Below are positions 43,208-58,956 of a DNA stretch of 64,000 nt, piece by piece. The notes under the pieces are model-generated. The model saw nothing but the letters and a program-made list of their open reading frames with translations. It did not search any database and was not told the origin of the DNA. The stretch lies in contig NC_014220.1 of the NCBI RefSeq assembly GCF_000092405.1, positions 1,550,001 to 1,614,000 on the forward strand. Direction: 5' to 3'. Origin of the DNA: Syntrophothermus lipocalidus DSM 12680 (lineage in GTDB: Bacteria > Bacillota > Syntrophomonadia > Syntrophomonadales > Syntrophothermaceae). Position 1 is the first letter of the stretch. The number at the start of each line of letters is the position of its first letter. The translations under genes were made by a program, and so were the position numbers.

Positions 43208-44716
43208 TTGAAAAGTGTCGAAATCGCTTCTGGGGTTCACTGGGTAGGGGTTCTTGACCCATCTCTTCGGGTATTCGACGTAGTAATGGAAGCCCCTCAC
43301 GGCACTACCTACAACGCTTACCTGATCCAAGGTAAGGACAAGGTCGCTCTGATTGAAACGGTAAAAGAGAAGTTCTTTGACGAATACCTAGAAAAACTTC
43401 GAGAATTGACCGACCTGTCGAAGATTGCGTACCTCGTATTGAACCACACCGAACCCGATCATTCCGGAAGTGTAGCCAAACTGGTCGAACTAATCCCCGG
43501 ACTAGAGATCGTAGGTTCGGCTACCGCCTTAAAATTCTTGCAGGGTATAGCGAACCAACCACTCAACGCCCGCGAGGTCGGCGACGGCGACCTTCTCGAC
43601 ATCGGAGGTGTTAGCCTCAAATTCATTTCAGCCCCGTTTTTGCACTGGCCCGACTCCATGTTCACCTATCTCCCCGAAAAGCAGGTCCTGTTCACCTGTG
43701 ATGCTTTCGGTGCCCATTATTCCGACGAGCGGTTGTTTGTTGACCAAATAGAAGAAGATTACCTGCCGGACTACAAGTATTACTTCGACGTTCTTATGAA
43801 ACCCTTCAAGTCTTACGTGCTCGAGGCTTTGGCTAAAATCGAGTCTCTGCCCATATCCTGCATATGCCCGGGGCACGGTATGATACTGAGACAAGACTGG
43901 CGGCATTATGTAAACTTGTACCGGGAGTGGGCTAGCGAAGAACCATTAGGTGACAGGCAGCGCAGGGTCACCGTGCTCTACGTTTCCGCCTACGGTTACA
44001 CCCGGGAGATGGCTTCTTATATCGTCGAAGGGCTGCAAACGGCCGGGGAATTTGAAGTGCAAACCCTCGACCTCGAAAAGACAGATATCGACACCGCGGT
44101 AAAAGCAGTTAGAAGCTCCGGCGCGCTTTTACTCGGTTCTCCCACCATTATGGGCGATGCTCTCCCACCGGTGTGGAAACTGCTAACACGGCTTAGCCCC
44201 ATCATAGACGCAGGGAAGATAGCCGCTGCTTTTGGCTCGTACGGCTGGAGCGGAGAAGCTGTTCCCAACATCGAAAACCGCCTGCGCTCTTTGCGTATGA
44301 AGGTCCTGCCCGGACTGAAAATCAATTTCAAGCCTTCGCCTCCGGACTTGGATAAGGCTTTCATGTTCGGTTACCAGTTCGGCCAGCAGCTCTTGGAAGC
44401 GGCAAAATCGGAGGAGGAGCGCAAGTGGCGCTGCACCGTGTGCGGACAGGTTTTCACCGGGGCGGAACCGCCTGCCGTCTGCCCCGCCTGCGGGGCTTCT
44501 CAAGAAAACTTCGTCCGGGTGAAAGACGAAGAGATAGAATTTACCTCCGATGCTGCGCTTTCGATAATTATTGTCGGAAGCGGAGCCGCAGCCGTGGCAG
44601 GAAGCGGCGGGGCCAGCGCTGGCAGTGCCTGCGCTGCGGTTACATCCACGAAGGACCGGAGCCCCCCGACATCTGCCCGGTCTGCGGCGCTCCCAAGAAT
44701 ATGTTTGTACCGATAG
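43208..44716 (+). CDS. fprA: FprA flavodiiron protein with rubredoxin domain; frame break near 3' end
   Basis: Start at the TTG at 43208, 6 bases after GAAGGAGGTG. Residues ~1-245 form the metallo-beta-lactamase diiron domain (HTEPDHSG, FLHWPDSM, CDAFGAH, CPGHGM). Residues ~250-390 form the flavodoxin domain (VLYVSAYGYTREMA). A rubredoxin domain follows (CTVCG and CPACG). The last ~30 codons as sequenced are Ala/Ser-rich nonsense; one extra base in the G run near 44608-44611 would restore a second rubredoxin and a stop at 44721. It reduces O2 or NO. Confidence 0.93.
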   Translation: MKSVEIASGVHWVGVLDPSLRVFDVVMEAPHGTTYNAYLIQGKDKVALIETVKEKFFDEYLEKLRELTDLSKIAYLVLNHTEPDHSGSVAKLVELIPGLEIVGSATALKFLQGIANQPLNAREVGDGDLLDIGGVSLKFISAPFLHWPDSMFTYLPEKQVLFTCDAFGAHYSDERLFVDQIEEDYLPDYKYYFDVLMKPFKSYVLEALAKIESLPISCICPGHGMILRQDWRHYVNLYREWASEEPLGDRQRRVTVLYVSAYGYTREMASYIVEGLQTAGEFEVQTLDLEKTDIDTAVKAVRSSGALLLGSPTIMGDALPPVWKLLTRLSPIIDAGKIAAAFGSYGWSGEAVPNIENRLRSLRMKVLPGLKINFKPSPPDLDKAFMFGYQFGQQLLEAAKSEEERKWRCTVCGQVFTGAEPPAVCPACGASQENFVRVKDEEIEFTSDAALSIIIVGSGAAAVAGSGGASAGSACAAVTSTKDRSPPTSARSAALPRICLYR

Positions 44717-44721
44717 AATGA
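44620..44721 (+). pseudogene. Second rubredoxin domain of FprA, out of frame
   Basis: In the frame one base behind fprA, WQCLRCGYIHEGPEPPDI then CPVCGAPKNMFVPIE forms a complete rubredoxin metal site (two CxxC). It has no start of its own and lies within the last 100 bases of fprA. See findings. Confidence 0.75.
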
Positions 44722-44768
44722 CCTAGCTGCGGTCTGTATCGTGAATTTAATCTGAGGAGGGGTTCGTA

Positions 44769-45158
44769 ATGACGGAACTCAAGCAGGTATACAGGTGCAA
44801 TGTCTGTGGAAACATGGTGGAAATGGTTAGATCCGGCAAAGGCGAACTGGTCTGCTGCGGACAACCTATGCAGCTCATGGTCCCGCAGACGACTGAGACG
44901 GCTTATGAAAAGCACGTCCCGGTAATAGTGCAAAGAAACGGCGCAAAGATTACAGTCCGGGTGGGAGCAACTCCCCATCCCATGATGCCCGAACATTTCA
45001 TCGAGTGGATAGAACTGATAACCGAAGACCGGGTGCTTCGCCAACACCTGAAGCCGGGGGAAGAACCCGTGGCCGAGTTCTTATTTGAAGGGGATACCTT
45101 CCGACTGAGGGAGTTCTGCAATCTGCACGGATTATGGGAAGCTAAAATCGGATCCTAG
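44769..45158 (+). CDS. dfx: Desulfoferrodoxin (2Fe superoxide reductase)
   Basis: 129 residues. The N-terminal desulforedoxin site is CNVCGNMVE with LVCCGQPM (Cys4 iron). The catalytic centre II ligands appear in EKHVPVI, HPMMPEHFIEWIEL and CNLHGLW. It reduces superoxide to peroxide without making O2, using electrons from rubredoxin, which FprA's rubredoxin domains may supply. AGGAGG ribosome site. Third base of a run of oxygen-defence genes. Confidence 0.96.
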   Translation: MTELKQVYRCNVCGNMVEMVRSGKGELVCCGQPMQLMVPQTTETAYEKHVPVIVQRNGAKITVRVGATPHPMMPEHFIEWIELITEDRVLRQHLKPGEEPVAEFLFEGDTFRLREFCNLHGLWEAKIGS

Positions 45159-45200
45159 CCCAGCAACCAACAAAAACCCGGAAAGCGGTGCATACCCAAA

Positions 45201-46040
45201 ATGTACAAAACCAACCCTGAAACTACTGAGCTAAAATCGGCCGTGGTGTCCTTTTGTCGCCAGCAAGGAGCCGACCTAGTAGGGTTTGCCCCTGTGGAAC
45301 GCTGGAACGAACATAACGAAGTGCCGCCGGATCACCGGCCTCAGACCCTGTTTCCCCCAGCGAGAACGGTTATAGTCATCGGTTTGTCCATGCCCTTGCC
45401 GGTGGTTGAGACCACACCTTCGATACTTCATAAAGAGGCTTACGACACGACCAACCGGCAGTTAGACAGCCTGGCCCTGGCCCTGGTGCGCCACCTGAAC
45501 GCCCGGGGTCACGCTTCCCATTTTTTCAGCCGCGACGGCTTCGGCAGCCTGGGGGCCATAAAGGAGAAGCCGGGTATAGCCTTCAACCACATCCCCGCTG
45601 CCAGGTATGCTGGACTGGGAACAGTCGGCTTGAGCAATCTCATTTTGACCCCGGAATTCGGTTCCAGAGTCCGCTTCGTATCGGTGTTCACAGTGGCGTC
45701 TATCCCCGGCGACCCTATGATAGAAAAAGACCTGTGCATCCAGTGCGGGGCGTGTGCGCGCTTGTGCCCGGTTAACGCCATTATTCCGGTAGAAGGAAGC
45801 GTGGCGGGCAATTTCGACCGCGAAGCGTGCCTGGAACGGCACATAGAGCTTACCAGAAAGAAACGTTACCCGTGCGGCATCTGTACCAAAGTGTGCCCGG
45901 TCGGAAAAGACCGGCTGCTTTACCGTCAAAAAGGCATAGTCAAAAAATACGAAAAAGAAGAAGAGTTACTTAAAGATAACCCGGACCACCCTGACTACAA
46001 GTCGTGGACCGTTGTACGCAGGTTCGGAACCCGCGATTGA
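45201..46040 (+). CDS. Double [4Fe-4S] protein, QueG-related
   Basis: 279 residues. The N-terminal domain resembles the DUF1730 part of epoxyqueuosine reductase (QGADLVGFAPVERW, RYAGLGTVGLSNLILTPEFG). Two Fe-S motifs are CIQCGACARLCP and CGICTKVCPVG. It is shorter than QueG and lacks the HEAT repeats, so it belongs to the wider reductase group, with unknown substrate. 42 bases after dfx, probably co-transcribed. Confidence 0.8.
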   Translation: MYKTNPETTELKSAVVSFCRQQGADLVGFAPVERWNEHNEVPPDHRPQTLFPPARTVIVIGLSMPLPVVETTPSILHKEAYDTTNRQLDSLALALVRHLNARGHASHFFSRDGFGSLGAIKEKPGIAFNHIPAARYAGLGTVGLSNLILTPEFGSRVRFVSVFTVASIPGDPMIEKDLCIQCGACARLCPVNAIIPVEGSVAGNFDREACLERHIELTRKKRYPCGICTKVCPVGKDRLLYRQKGIVKKYEKEEELLKDNPDHPDYKSWTVVRRFGTRD

Positions 46041-46069
46041 CCTGAAACCGGAGGGAGGATGAATATTTA

Positions 46070-46795
46070 ATGAACCTGAACCAGTTTGTTGAGAAGTTCG
46101 AAATTTTCTTAAAAGGTGATCCGCCGCTGGAGGAGATATTCTCCGCCGGGCGCAGCATGGTAGGCGAGCTTGTTTCCAGCCCAGGGTGGCTGAACGACAC
46201 CCTTACCCGCCTGGTTTTGGACGACGATTTCCTCAACTCGCAGTGGCACGCCATCGACCCTAACGACATTGTCCTGTACCGCCATCCCGAGAAGCTCTTC
46301 ACTGTAAGGGCTTTCATTTGGGAGCCCGGTGTGTTTTACCCGGTGCACGATCACGGTTCCTGGGGCTTGGTAGGAGCCCATATCAACCGCATCCGCGAGC
46401 GCAAATACGTAAGAACCGATGACGGGAGTAATGAAGATTATGCAGAGATCGAGATGACAGCAGATGCGGTCCTGGATCCGGGACAGACTACTTATGTAGA
46501 GTTTCTGGGCCTGCACCAGATGGAGACTGCCGATGACAAAGTAACAGTCACCATTCACGTATACGGCAAACCTATGCGCAGAGGCTACATCCAGCTCTTC
46601 AACCTGCACAACAAGCGGATACACAGGGTATATGCGCCCTCGCTCTTTCCCAGGGTCTTGGCCATAAGAACCCTGGGTTCCATCTCCGAAGAATGGGCCA
46701 AAGAAGTGCTCCGAAAGTCTTTGTCCAAAAGGCAGCCGGACTACCTCCAGAAGGAATGCCTATTGGCCTTACACGATGCTTCTGGTGGAGTTTGA
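46070..46795 (+). CDS. Cysteine-dioxygenase-like cupin
   Basis: 241 residues. The cupin core has the iron-binding H-x-H (VHDHGSWGLVGAHINRIRERKY) and a later His (VTVTIHVYG) as in thiol dioxygenases. The N-terminal third is helical. Family enzymes oxidise cysteine or 3-mercaptopropionate with O2, odd for an anaerobe, but it follows three oxygen-linked genes. Ribosome site GGAGGG; start ATG at 46070. Confidence 0.75.
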   Translation: MNLNQFVEKFEIFLKGDPPLEEIFSAGRSMVGELVSSPGWLNDTLTRLVLDDDFLNSQWHAIDPNDIVLYRHPEKLFTVRAFIWEPGVFYPVHDHGSWGLVGAHINRIRERKYVRTDDGSNEDYAEIEMTADAVLDPGQTTYVEFLGLHQMETADDKVTVTIHVYGKPMRRGYIQLFNLHNKRIHRVYAPSLFPRVLAIRTLGSISEEWAKEVLRKSLSKRQPDYLQKECLLALHDASGGV

Positions 46796-46880
46796 TTAGG
46801 TTTGATTGCACCCTTGAAAAGAATTAGAATGTAGGAAGCAGGGTCGGCATTTGTTTTGGTTAGTAGAGGAGGACCGGATA

Positions 46881-47105
46881 ATGCGCTTCAAGGTATTGCT
46901 TGAGTGGGATAATGAAACCGGCGTTTATGTGGCTACTGTTCCGGCCTTACCCGGTTGCGCTACCCAGGGGAAAACTAAAGAACAAGCATTGGAACGGGCT
47001 AAAGAGGCTATAGCCGTGACTGTGGCAGGACTCAAGGCTGCGGGCCAGCCTGTTCCCACGACCGATGTCGATATTTCAGTAGCAGAAGTGGTGATACCTG
47101 CTTGA
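46881..47105 (+). CDS. hicB: HicB antitoxin
   Basis: 74 residues from the ATG at 46881 (GAGGAGG 8 bases upstream). The partial RNase H-like fold of HicB is clear: MRFKVLLEWDNETGVYVATV, PALPGCATQGKTKEQALE. The TGA overlaps the TTG of hicA. It neutralises HicA and usually represses the operon, though no DNA-binding domain is visible in this short version. Confidence 0.9.
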   Translation: MRFKVLLEWDNETGVYVATVPALPGCATQGKTKEQALERAKEAIAVTVAGLKAAGQPVPTTDVDISVAEVVIPA

Positions 47106-47332
47106 GCAAGCTCCCCCGGGTAACTGGAAAAGAGATGTTACAGGCGTTACAGCGGAGCGGGTTCGTAATTACACGCGTTCAAGGCAGTCATCATTTTCTT
47201 AGCCACCCAAAGGACCGAACCCGCTGGGCCACAGTGCCTGTACATGGCAAAGAGACGCTATCGCCTAAAGTTATTAAGTCTATTTTGAAGAGTGCCCGTT
47301 TATCACCAGAAGAACTTGAGAAGCTGCTATAA
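47102..47332 (+). CDS. hicA: HicA toxin (mRNA interferase)
   Basis: 76 residues, TTG start overlapping hicB. The double-stranded-RNA-binding-like fold with the catalytic histidine is present: LQRSGFVITRVQGSHHFLSH, then TVPVHGKETL. HicA cleaves mRNA when the antitoxin is lost. The gene lies 300 bases from the end of the CRISPR array. Confidence 0.92.
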   Translation: MSKLPRVTGKEMLQALQRSGFVITRVQGSHHFLSHPKDRTRWATVPVHGKETLSPKVIKSILKSARLSPEELEKLL

Positions 47333-47426
47333 GCGATACCTATAAATGGGAAAACAACGCAAGAACGTCGTACAAAGAGCTTAATGCCTAGCCCGACTTT
47401 TTCAATTTCCTCTGCCCCGAAAAATA

Positions 47427-47468
47427 GCCACAGATTAACACAGATTAACACTGATAAACACAGATGAT
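47427..47468. repeat. Dispersed CACAGATTAA-type repeat, copy 3
   Basis: Four near-tandem ACACAGATTAA / ACACTGATAA units. The most regular copy of the element also seen at 7496-7532 and 36103-36144. Confidence 0.8.
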
Positions 47469-47587
47469 GTCTTACTCAAAAACTTCTCGGTCTTCGTTAG
47501 TAATGAGGTTATCGTTCTCTAGTGGCGACACCGCTGTGTGTCGCGAAGATATGCGTGCAGATTTGGTGAAAAACTAGTGCACCAAAG

Positions 47588-47613
47588 TAAAAAACCCGCC
47601 AACCTGGGCGGGG
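47588..47613 (-). terminator. Terminator of the CRISPR precursor transcript
   Basis: Read leftwards: CCCGCC, 6-base loop, GGCGGG, then TTTTTT. It lies 32 bases past the last repeat in the direction of array transcription. Confidence 0.75.
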
Positions 47614-47644
47614 CCTTTATTTTCTGGTGCCGGGGACCCGAGTC

Positions 47645-55566
<7,922 letters not shown>

Positions 55567-55806
55567 TGTATTGCCCATTGCTGCCATTCGTTCGGCTCTT
55601 TCTGGCTGCGGTTCCGCGCCCCAGCCGCGCTCAGGTACGGCTTATCCGTTTATTACAGCAGTCCCACGCTAAGAATACCGCAACCTTCCGCATCGCGAAC
55701 CTCCCAGGCAAACAGCCACCACTATAGGTTCGCGCTCTTGGAGTGTGCAAAGCCATTCTTGCCTGACCAATTGATGCTAACCGAAGTGCAACCAGTTAGA
55801 AGCGTT
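55567..55806 (-). promoter_or_regulatory. CRISPR leader
   Basis: 240 bases between the cas2 stop and the first repeat. It contains an inverted repeat CGCGAACC (55694-55701) and GGTTCGCG (55737-55744), a feature I recall from other type I-C leaders. It should contain the array promoter and the spacer-integration signals. Confidence 0.7.
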
Positions 55807-56097
55807 TTAGATGTGCAAAAACCCTTCTGGATCGTAGCCCGGATTCGCTCCTACGTGCTCCACCCGTCGTTGCCAGTTAGCGCCCAGCCGGTAGTACCTT
55901 AAACTATCGTGCTCTTTGTCAATGATCTTTTCCAGACGGTGTTTTAATGCTACAAATTGTGCCGGATCCACTAGGCATTCAAAAACCGATTTTTGAACCC
56001 GCTGTCCGACATTTTCGCATTCTTTTGCAACTAACCGCAACCTCTTCTTGCCTTCTGGCGTTTCAGTATTAACGTCATAAGTGATAAGGACCATCAC
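55807..56097 (-). CDS. cas2: Cas2
   Basis: 96 residues starting MMVLITYDVNTETPEGKKRL, with the Cas2 ferredoxin-like fold and conserved early Asp. With Cas1 it forms the spacer-integration complex. It starts 11 bases after cas1 and is the last cas gene before the leader. Confidence 0.96.
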   Translation of the reverse strand: MMVLITYDVNTETPEGKKRLRLVAKECENVGQRVQKSVFECLVDPAQFVALKHRLEKIIDKEHDSLRYYRLGANWQRRVEHVGANPGYDPEGFLHI

Positions 56098-56108
56098 ACA
56101 GCATCACC

Positions 56109-57140
56109 TCATTTCCATATAAACGGCGGGTAACCGTCGATGTCCCCCCGCAGGTGCCTAGCGAGGAGCAACGCCTGAATATGAGGCAATAACCCCAGTG
56201 ATACCTTTTCATTAATAAACGGGTGCGTAATCTGGTCCCTTTTTCTAGCCTGGTAGGCCTGGAGAACCTCCCTTCTCGTGTCATCGCTCATAACAACAGC
56301 CCCTGATTCCTTCTTTTGAAAGCCTCTAGCTGTCACCTGCCGCCTATTGATCAAAGTTAGAGCCAGCCTGTCGGCGAGTATCGGCCTCAGTTCCTCCATG
56401 AGGTCGAGAGCCAAACTCGGCCTGCCCGGTCTATCTCTGTGCAAGAACCCAACTGCCGGATCTAGACCAACTCCTTCCAGGGCAGATGCTACGTCATGTG
56501 CCAGAAGAGTGTAAAGAAACGACAGTAAAGCATTCACGTTGTCCGTCGGAGGACGTCTCGACCGTCCTGTAAACGCAAACTCGCTCGTCTGAACCGTGAT
56601 CAAATGTCCCAATACACCAAAGTACAGCCTCGCCGCTTCTCCTTCGGCACCCCTCAGCCATTCTAAGGTCTGTGGATGCTTTAAGGTTCGGGCTATCTGG
56701 GCTAGCCTGTCTACGGCAGATTGAATCTCAGCAGCCCCTGAACAACCAGGGTAATCTCTCAAGGCCCTCATCAATACCGTCCTAGAATTAAGTACTTTGC
56801 CCAGTACCATGGCCCGCGCCAGTCCAGACGCCCTCTCTTCCTCATCGGCCCTCCGGTACTGAGCACGACGCAAAAGAACATTTCCCCGTACAGGCCCCTC
56901 TATTCGAGCCAGGAAACGTCCGTTCTCAGTAAAAAATGCGAGGGAAACGTTGCGTTCACCGCACAAGCCCATAAGCTGTGGACTGCAGGAAACCTGCCCA
57001 AAACAGATGATGCTGGCCAGCGTGTGTATTGGAACCCTAAGCCTTATTTCCTTATCAACCCTCACGCAAACTGTCTCGCCTTCTTTGGACAAATACGCCC
57101 CTTGTGTAGTAACGTACAAAGTGTTGAGAAGCCTCTTCAC
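56109..57140 (-). CDS. cas1: Cas1 (type I-C)
   Basis: 343 residues. Metal-binding catalytic residues fit E in LEWLRGAEGEAARLYFG, H in VGFLHRDRPGRPSLALDLMEE, and the following acidic residues. It integrates spacers into the leader-proximal repeat. Usual length for the I-C branch. Confidence 0.96.
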   Translation of the reverse strand: MKRLLNTLYVTTQGAYLSKEGETVCVRVDKEIRLRVPIHTLASIICFGQVSCSPQLMGLCGERNVSLAFFTENGRFLARIEGPVRGNVLLRRAQYRRADEEERASGLARAMVLGKVLNSRTVLMRALRDYPGCSGAAEIQSAVDRLAQIARTLKHPQTLEWLRGAEGEAARLYFGVLGHLITVQTSEFAFTGRSRRPPTDNVNALLSFLYTLLAHDVASALEGVGLDPAVGFLHRDRPGRPSLALDLMEELRPILADRLALTLINRRQVTARGFQKKESGAVVMSDDTRREVLQAYQARKRDQITHPFINEKVSLGLLPHIQALLLARHLRGDIDGYPPFIWK

Positions 57141-57151
57141 GGGTCCCTCCC

Positions 57152-57832
57152 CTATTCTATGTCAAGCTCGTCCAACACTTGTTGGAGGTATTTGGAAACA
57201 TTCTTGCCGCCACCTGTGGCCCTGGGTAAACAATATTCATATAACGAGCAGCTATTACATTCCCGTCTATACACCGCCGCCGGCGTGCGGCCCTCGCGAG
57301 TCAGGTAATGCAGGCGCAAAACAGCCTCTTCGGTAGCGGCGCGCAGAGGCTCGTCAAACGACACCGAGTGCCTGCGACGGGGCCGCCCGTAATATATAGC
57401 TCCCTCTGTTACACTGACGCCTAGCATTTCCTCAATACATAAAGCCTGAGCGCACAATTGAACCTCATCGCTTCTATCAACCTTCGGCTTCCCATGTTTG
57501 TACTCGACGGGCACGGGCTTCCACAACCCCGGCTGTCCCTCTATGGGAATGCCCTCACGGCCATCTTTCACGCACACGGCAACGAACTCTACCACATCGG
57601 CCTTCCCAGTAAGTCCTAATCTTAAGGACTTCAATGGCAGACCCCTGGTGATGATAATACCGTCCCGAACCTCACGGTCGTGCTCATGAACCCGCTCGTG
57701 CATTACTCTACCTTGAGCCGTTAGGATATTTTCAACCCACAACTGTTCCAGGTGAATCAGAGCCCACTGGCGCTCGCAAAAAACTAGGTGTTGCAGAGCA
57801 GAGACGGGTAATAATTCCTGTTCCTGGTACAT
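57152..57832 (-). CDS. cas4: Cas4
   Basis: 226 residues, RecB-family nuclease. An early cysteine (LVFCERQWAL) and a late cluster (CNSCSLYEYC) form the Fe-S site; VPVEYKHGKPK holds the nuclease motif. Cas4 trims prespacers and enforces the PAM and orientation. It overlaps nothing and is 2 bases from cas7. Confidence 0.95.
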   Translation of the reverse strand: MYQEQELLPVSALQHLVFCERQWALIHLEQLWVENILTAQGRVMHERVHEHDREVRDGIIITRGLPLKSLRLGLTGKADVVEFVAVCVKDGREGIPIEGQPGLWKPVPVEYKHGKPKVDRSDEVQLCAQALCIEEMLGVSVTEGAIYYGRPRRRHSVSFDEPLRAATEEAVLRLHYLTREGRTPAAVYRRECNSCSLYEYCLPRATGGGKNVSKYLQQVLDELDIE

Positions 57833-57834
57833 GG

Positions 57835-58941
57835 CTAGACATACGCCTTCAGTTCAATTCCCGGCGGCAACTCCTTTTGGTTCACCACGATTTCGTAGTC
57901 GTCGAATGAACGCGGGGGCTTCGAAGGCTCTTTCTGTTCGATGCGAATTAAGTCGAATAACTTGTGAGCAGGGGCTTTACCCAAGCCTTTCTCATCGTCG
58001 TGGGAAAAGATGTATAGTCCCCTACAGGTCATTTCCCCGCGGGCGGCCGACCGGTCGTATTCGAACATGTTCCCCAGCGCCTCCCACAAGACAGCAAGAT
58101 CCTCACTGGTTACGGGATTGCCCTTTGAGGTCAAGCGCTCGGCCAGTTTGGGGTTGTAGAACCCGTGACACCGATAAAGACCATAGGGAACTATAGGCTT
58201 TCTTCCCATCTCTGTCTGCTTTGATCTCTTGTCAGCTTCCCTTGTAATAGCTACCCTTGTAATACTCACGTCCATCGGCAGTATAGGCGATATCGACCGG
58301 GCAAATGTCAGTTGCACAGGTCCGCGCACCTGACCGGCGTTAGTCCCGGCTGTCAACACAGCCCCGAACATGCGCATATCGTAATATCTCTTTGTCATAA
58401 CTTCTTTGATTGCATCCCTGTCCGAGGCACTCAGTTTCTTCAGGTTCCTGCCGGCTGCAACCAGGTCTTTGACCAGCTGCTCAAGCTTCGGCCTAATCTC
58501 AGGCGGGACTTCTCCTACTTCTTCCTTTACGGTGTCCAGGATATCTTTCTGGTTTTTCATTTCCCGGATATACCTGACCTTTTTGAGATCTTCATTCACG
58601 TCGAAAACATCGGCCGCTTCGTTTACCAGCCACTCCAATAGTCCCTCGTCGTTAACCTCTACCTCCGGAAAGGCGTACCCGTGCTCGGCCATTGAGTTGT
58701 AATATAAGGTGTTAAGAGCTACCTTGCTCTGAACAAATATTGCTTTACCGTGAACCAAGGCCGCGTAATCCCTTATCTTTCTTTTCAGGGCAACATCGGT
58801 GACAAAACCGTGGTTGGTTTCGGGGTCTATGCGAGGCATGTTGCCCGCGTCCGGGTCACCGTTGGGGTTCCCGTTTACCACGTCAAAGAGAAAAACAAAA
58901 TCGTGCTTTCTGTCTGGATTGAAACAAAGCTCCTGAGCCAT
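57835..58941 (-). CDS. cas7: Cas7c (Csd2) with extra internal segment
   Basis: 368 residues against about 285 usual for I-C. The start (VFLFDVVNGNPNGDPDAGNM) and core (QVRGPVQLTFARSISPI, IVPYGLYRCHGF, DRSAARGEM) are typical. The extra length lies between about residue 75 and 185, a charged helical region with VKEEVGEVPPEIRPKLEQL. Cas7 forms the crRNA-coating backbone of Cascade. Confidence 0.95.
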   Translation of the reverse strand: MAQELCFNPDRKHDFVFLFDVVNGNPNGDPDAGNMPRIDPETNHGFVTDVALKRKIRDYAALVHGKAIFVQSKVALNTLYYNSMAEHGYAFPEVEVNDEGLLEWLVNEAADVFDVNEDLKKVRYIREMKNQKDILDTVKEEVGEVPPEIRPKLEQLVKDLVAAGRNLKKLSASDRDAIKEVMTKRYYDMRMFGAVLTAGTNAGQVRGPVQLTFARSISPILPMDVSITRVAITREADKRSKQTEMGRKPIVPYGLYRCHGFYNPKLAERLTSKGNPVTSEDLAVLWEALGNMFEYDRSAARGEMTCRGLYIFSHDDEKGLGKAPAHKLFDLIRIEQKEPSKPPRSFDDYEIVVNQKELPPGIELKAYV

Positions 58942-58956
58942 AAAACCTACCTCCTC

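Larger units (their letters stand above)
47333..47644. other. Intergenic region between hicA and the CRISPR array
   Basis: Holds a copy of the CACAGAT repeat (47427-47468), a short inverted repeat (GCGACA/TGTCGC near 47524-47543) and the array terminator (47588-47613). No gene is supportable. Confidence 0.6.

Noticed and set aside
47524-47543. Short inverted repeat GCGACA/TGTCGC near the array
   Set aside because: Short stem without a T run and no nearby gene end; not called as a terminator.
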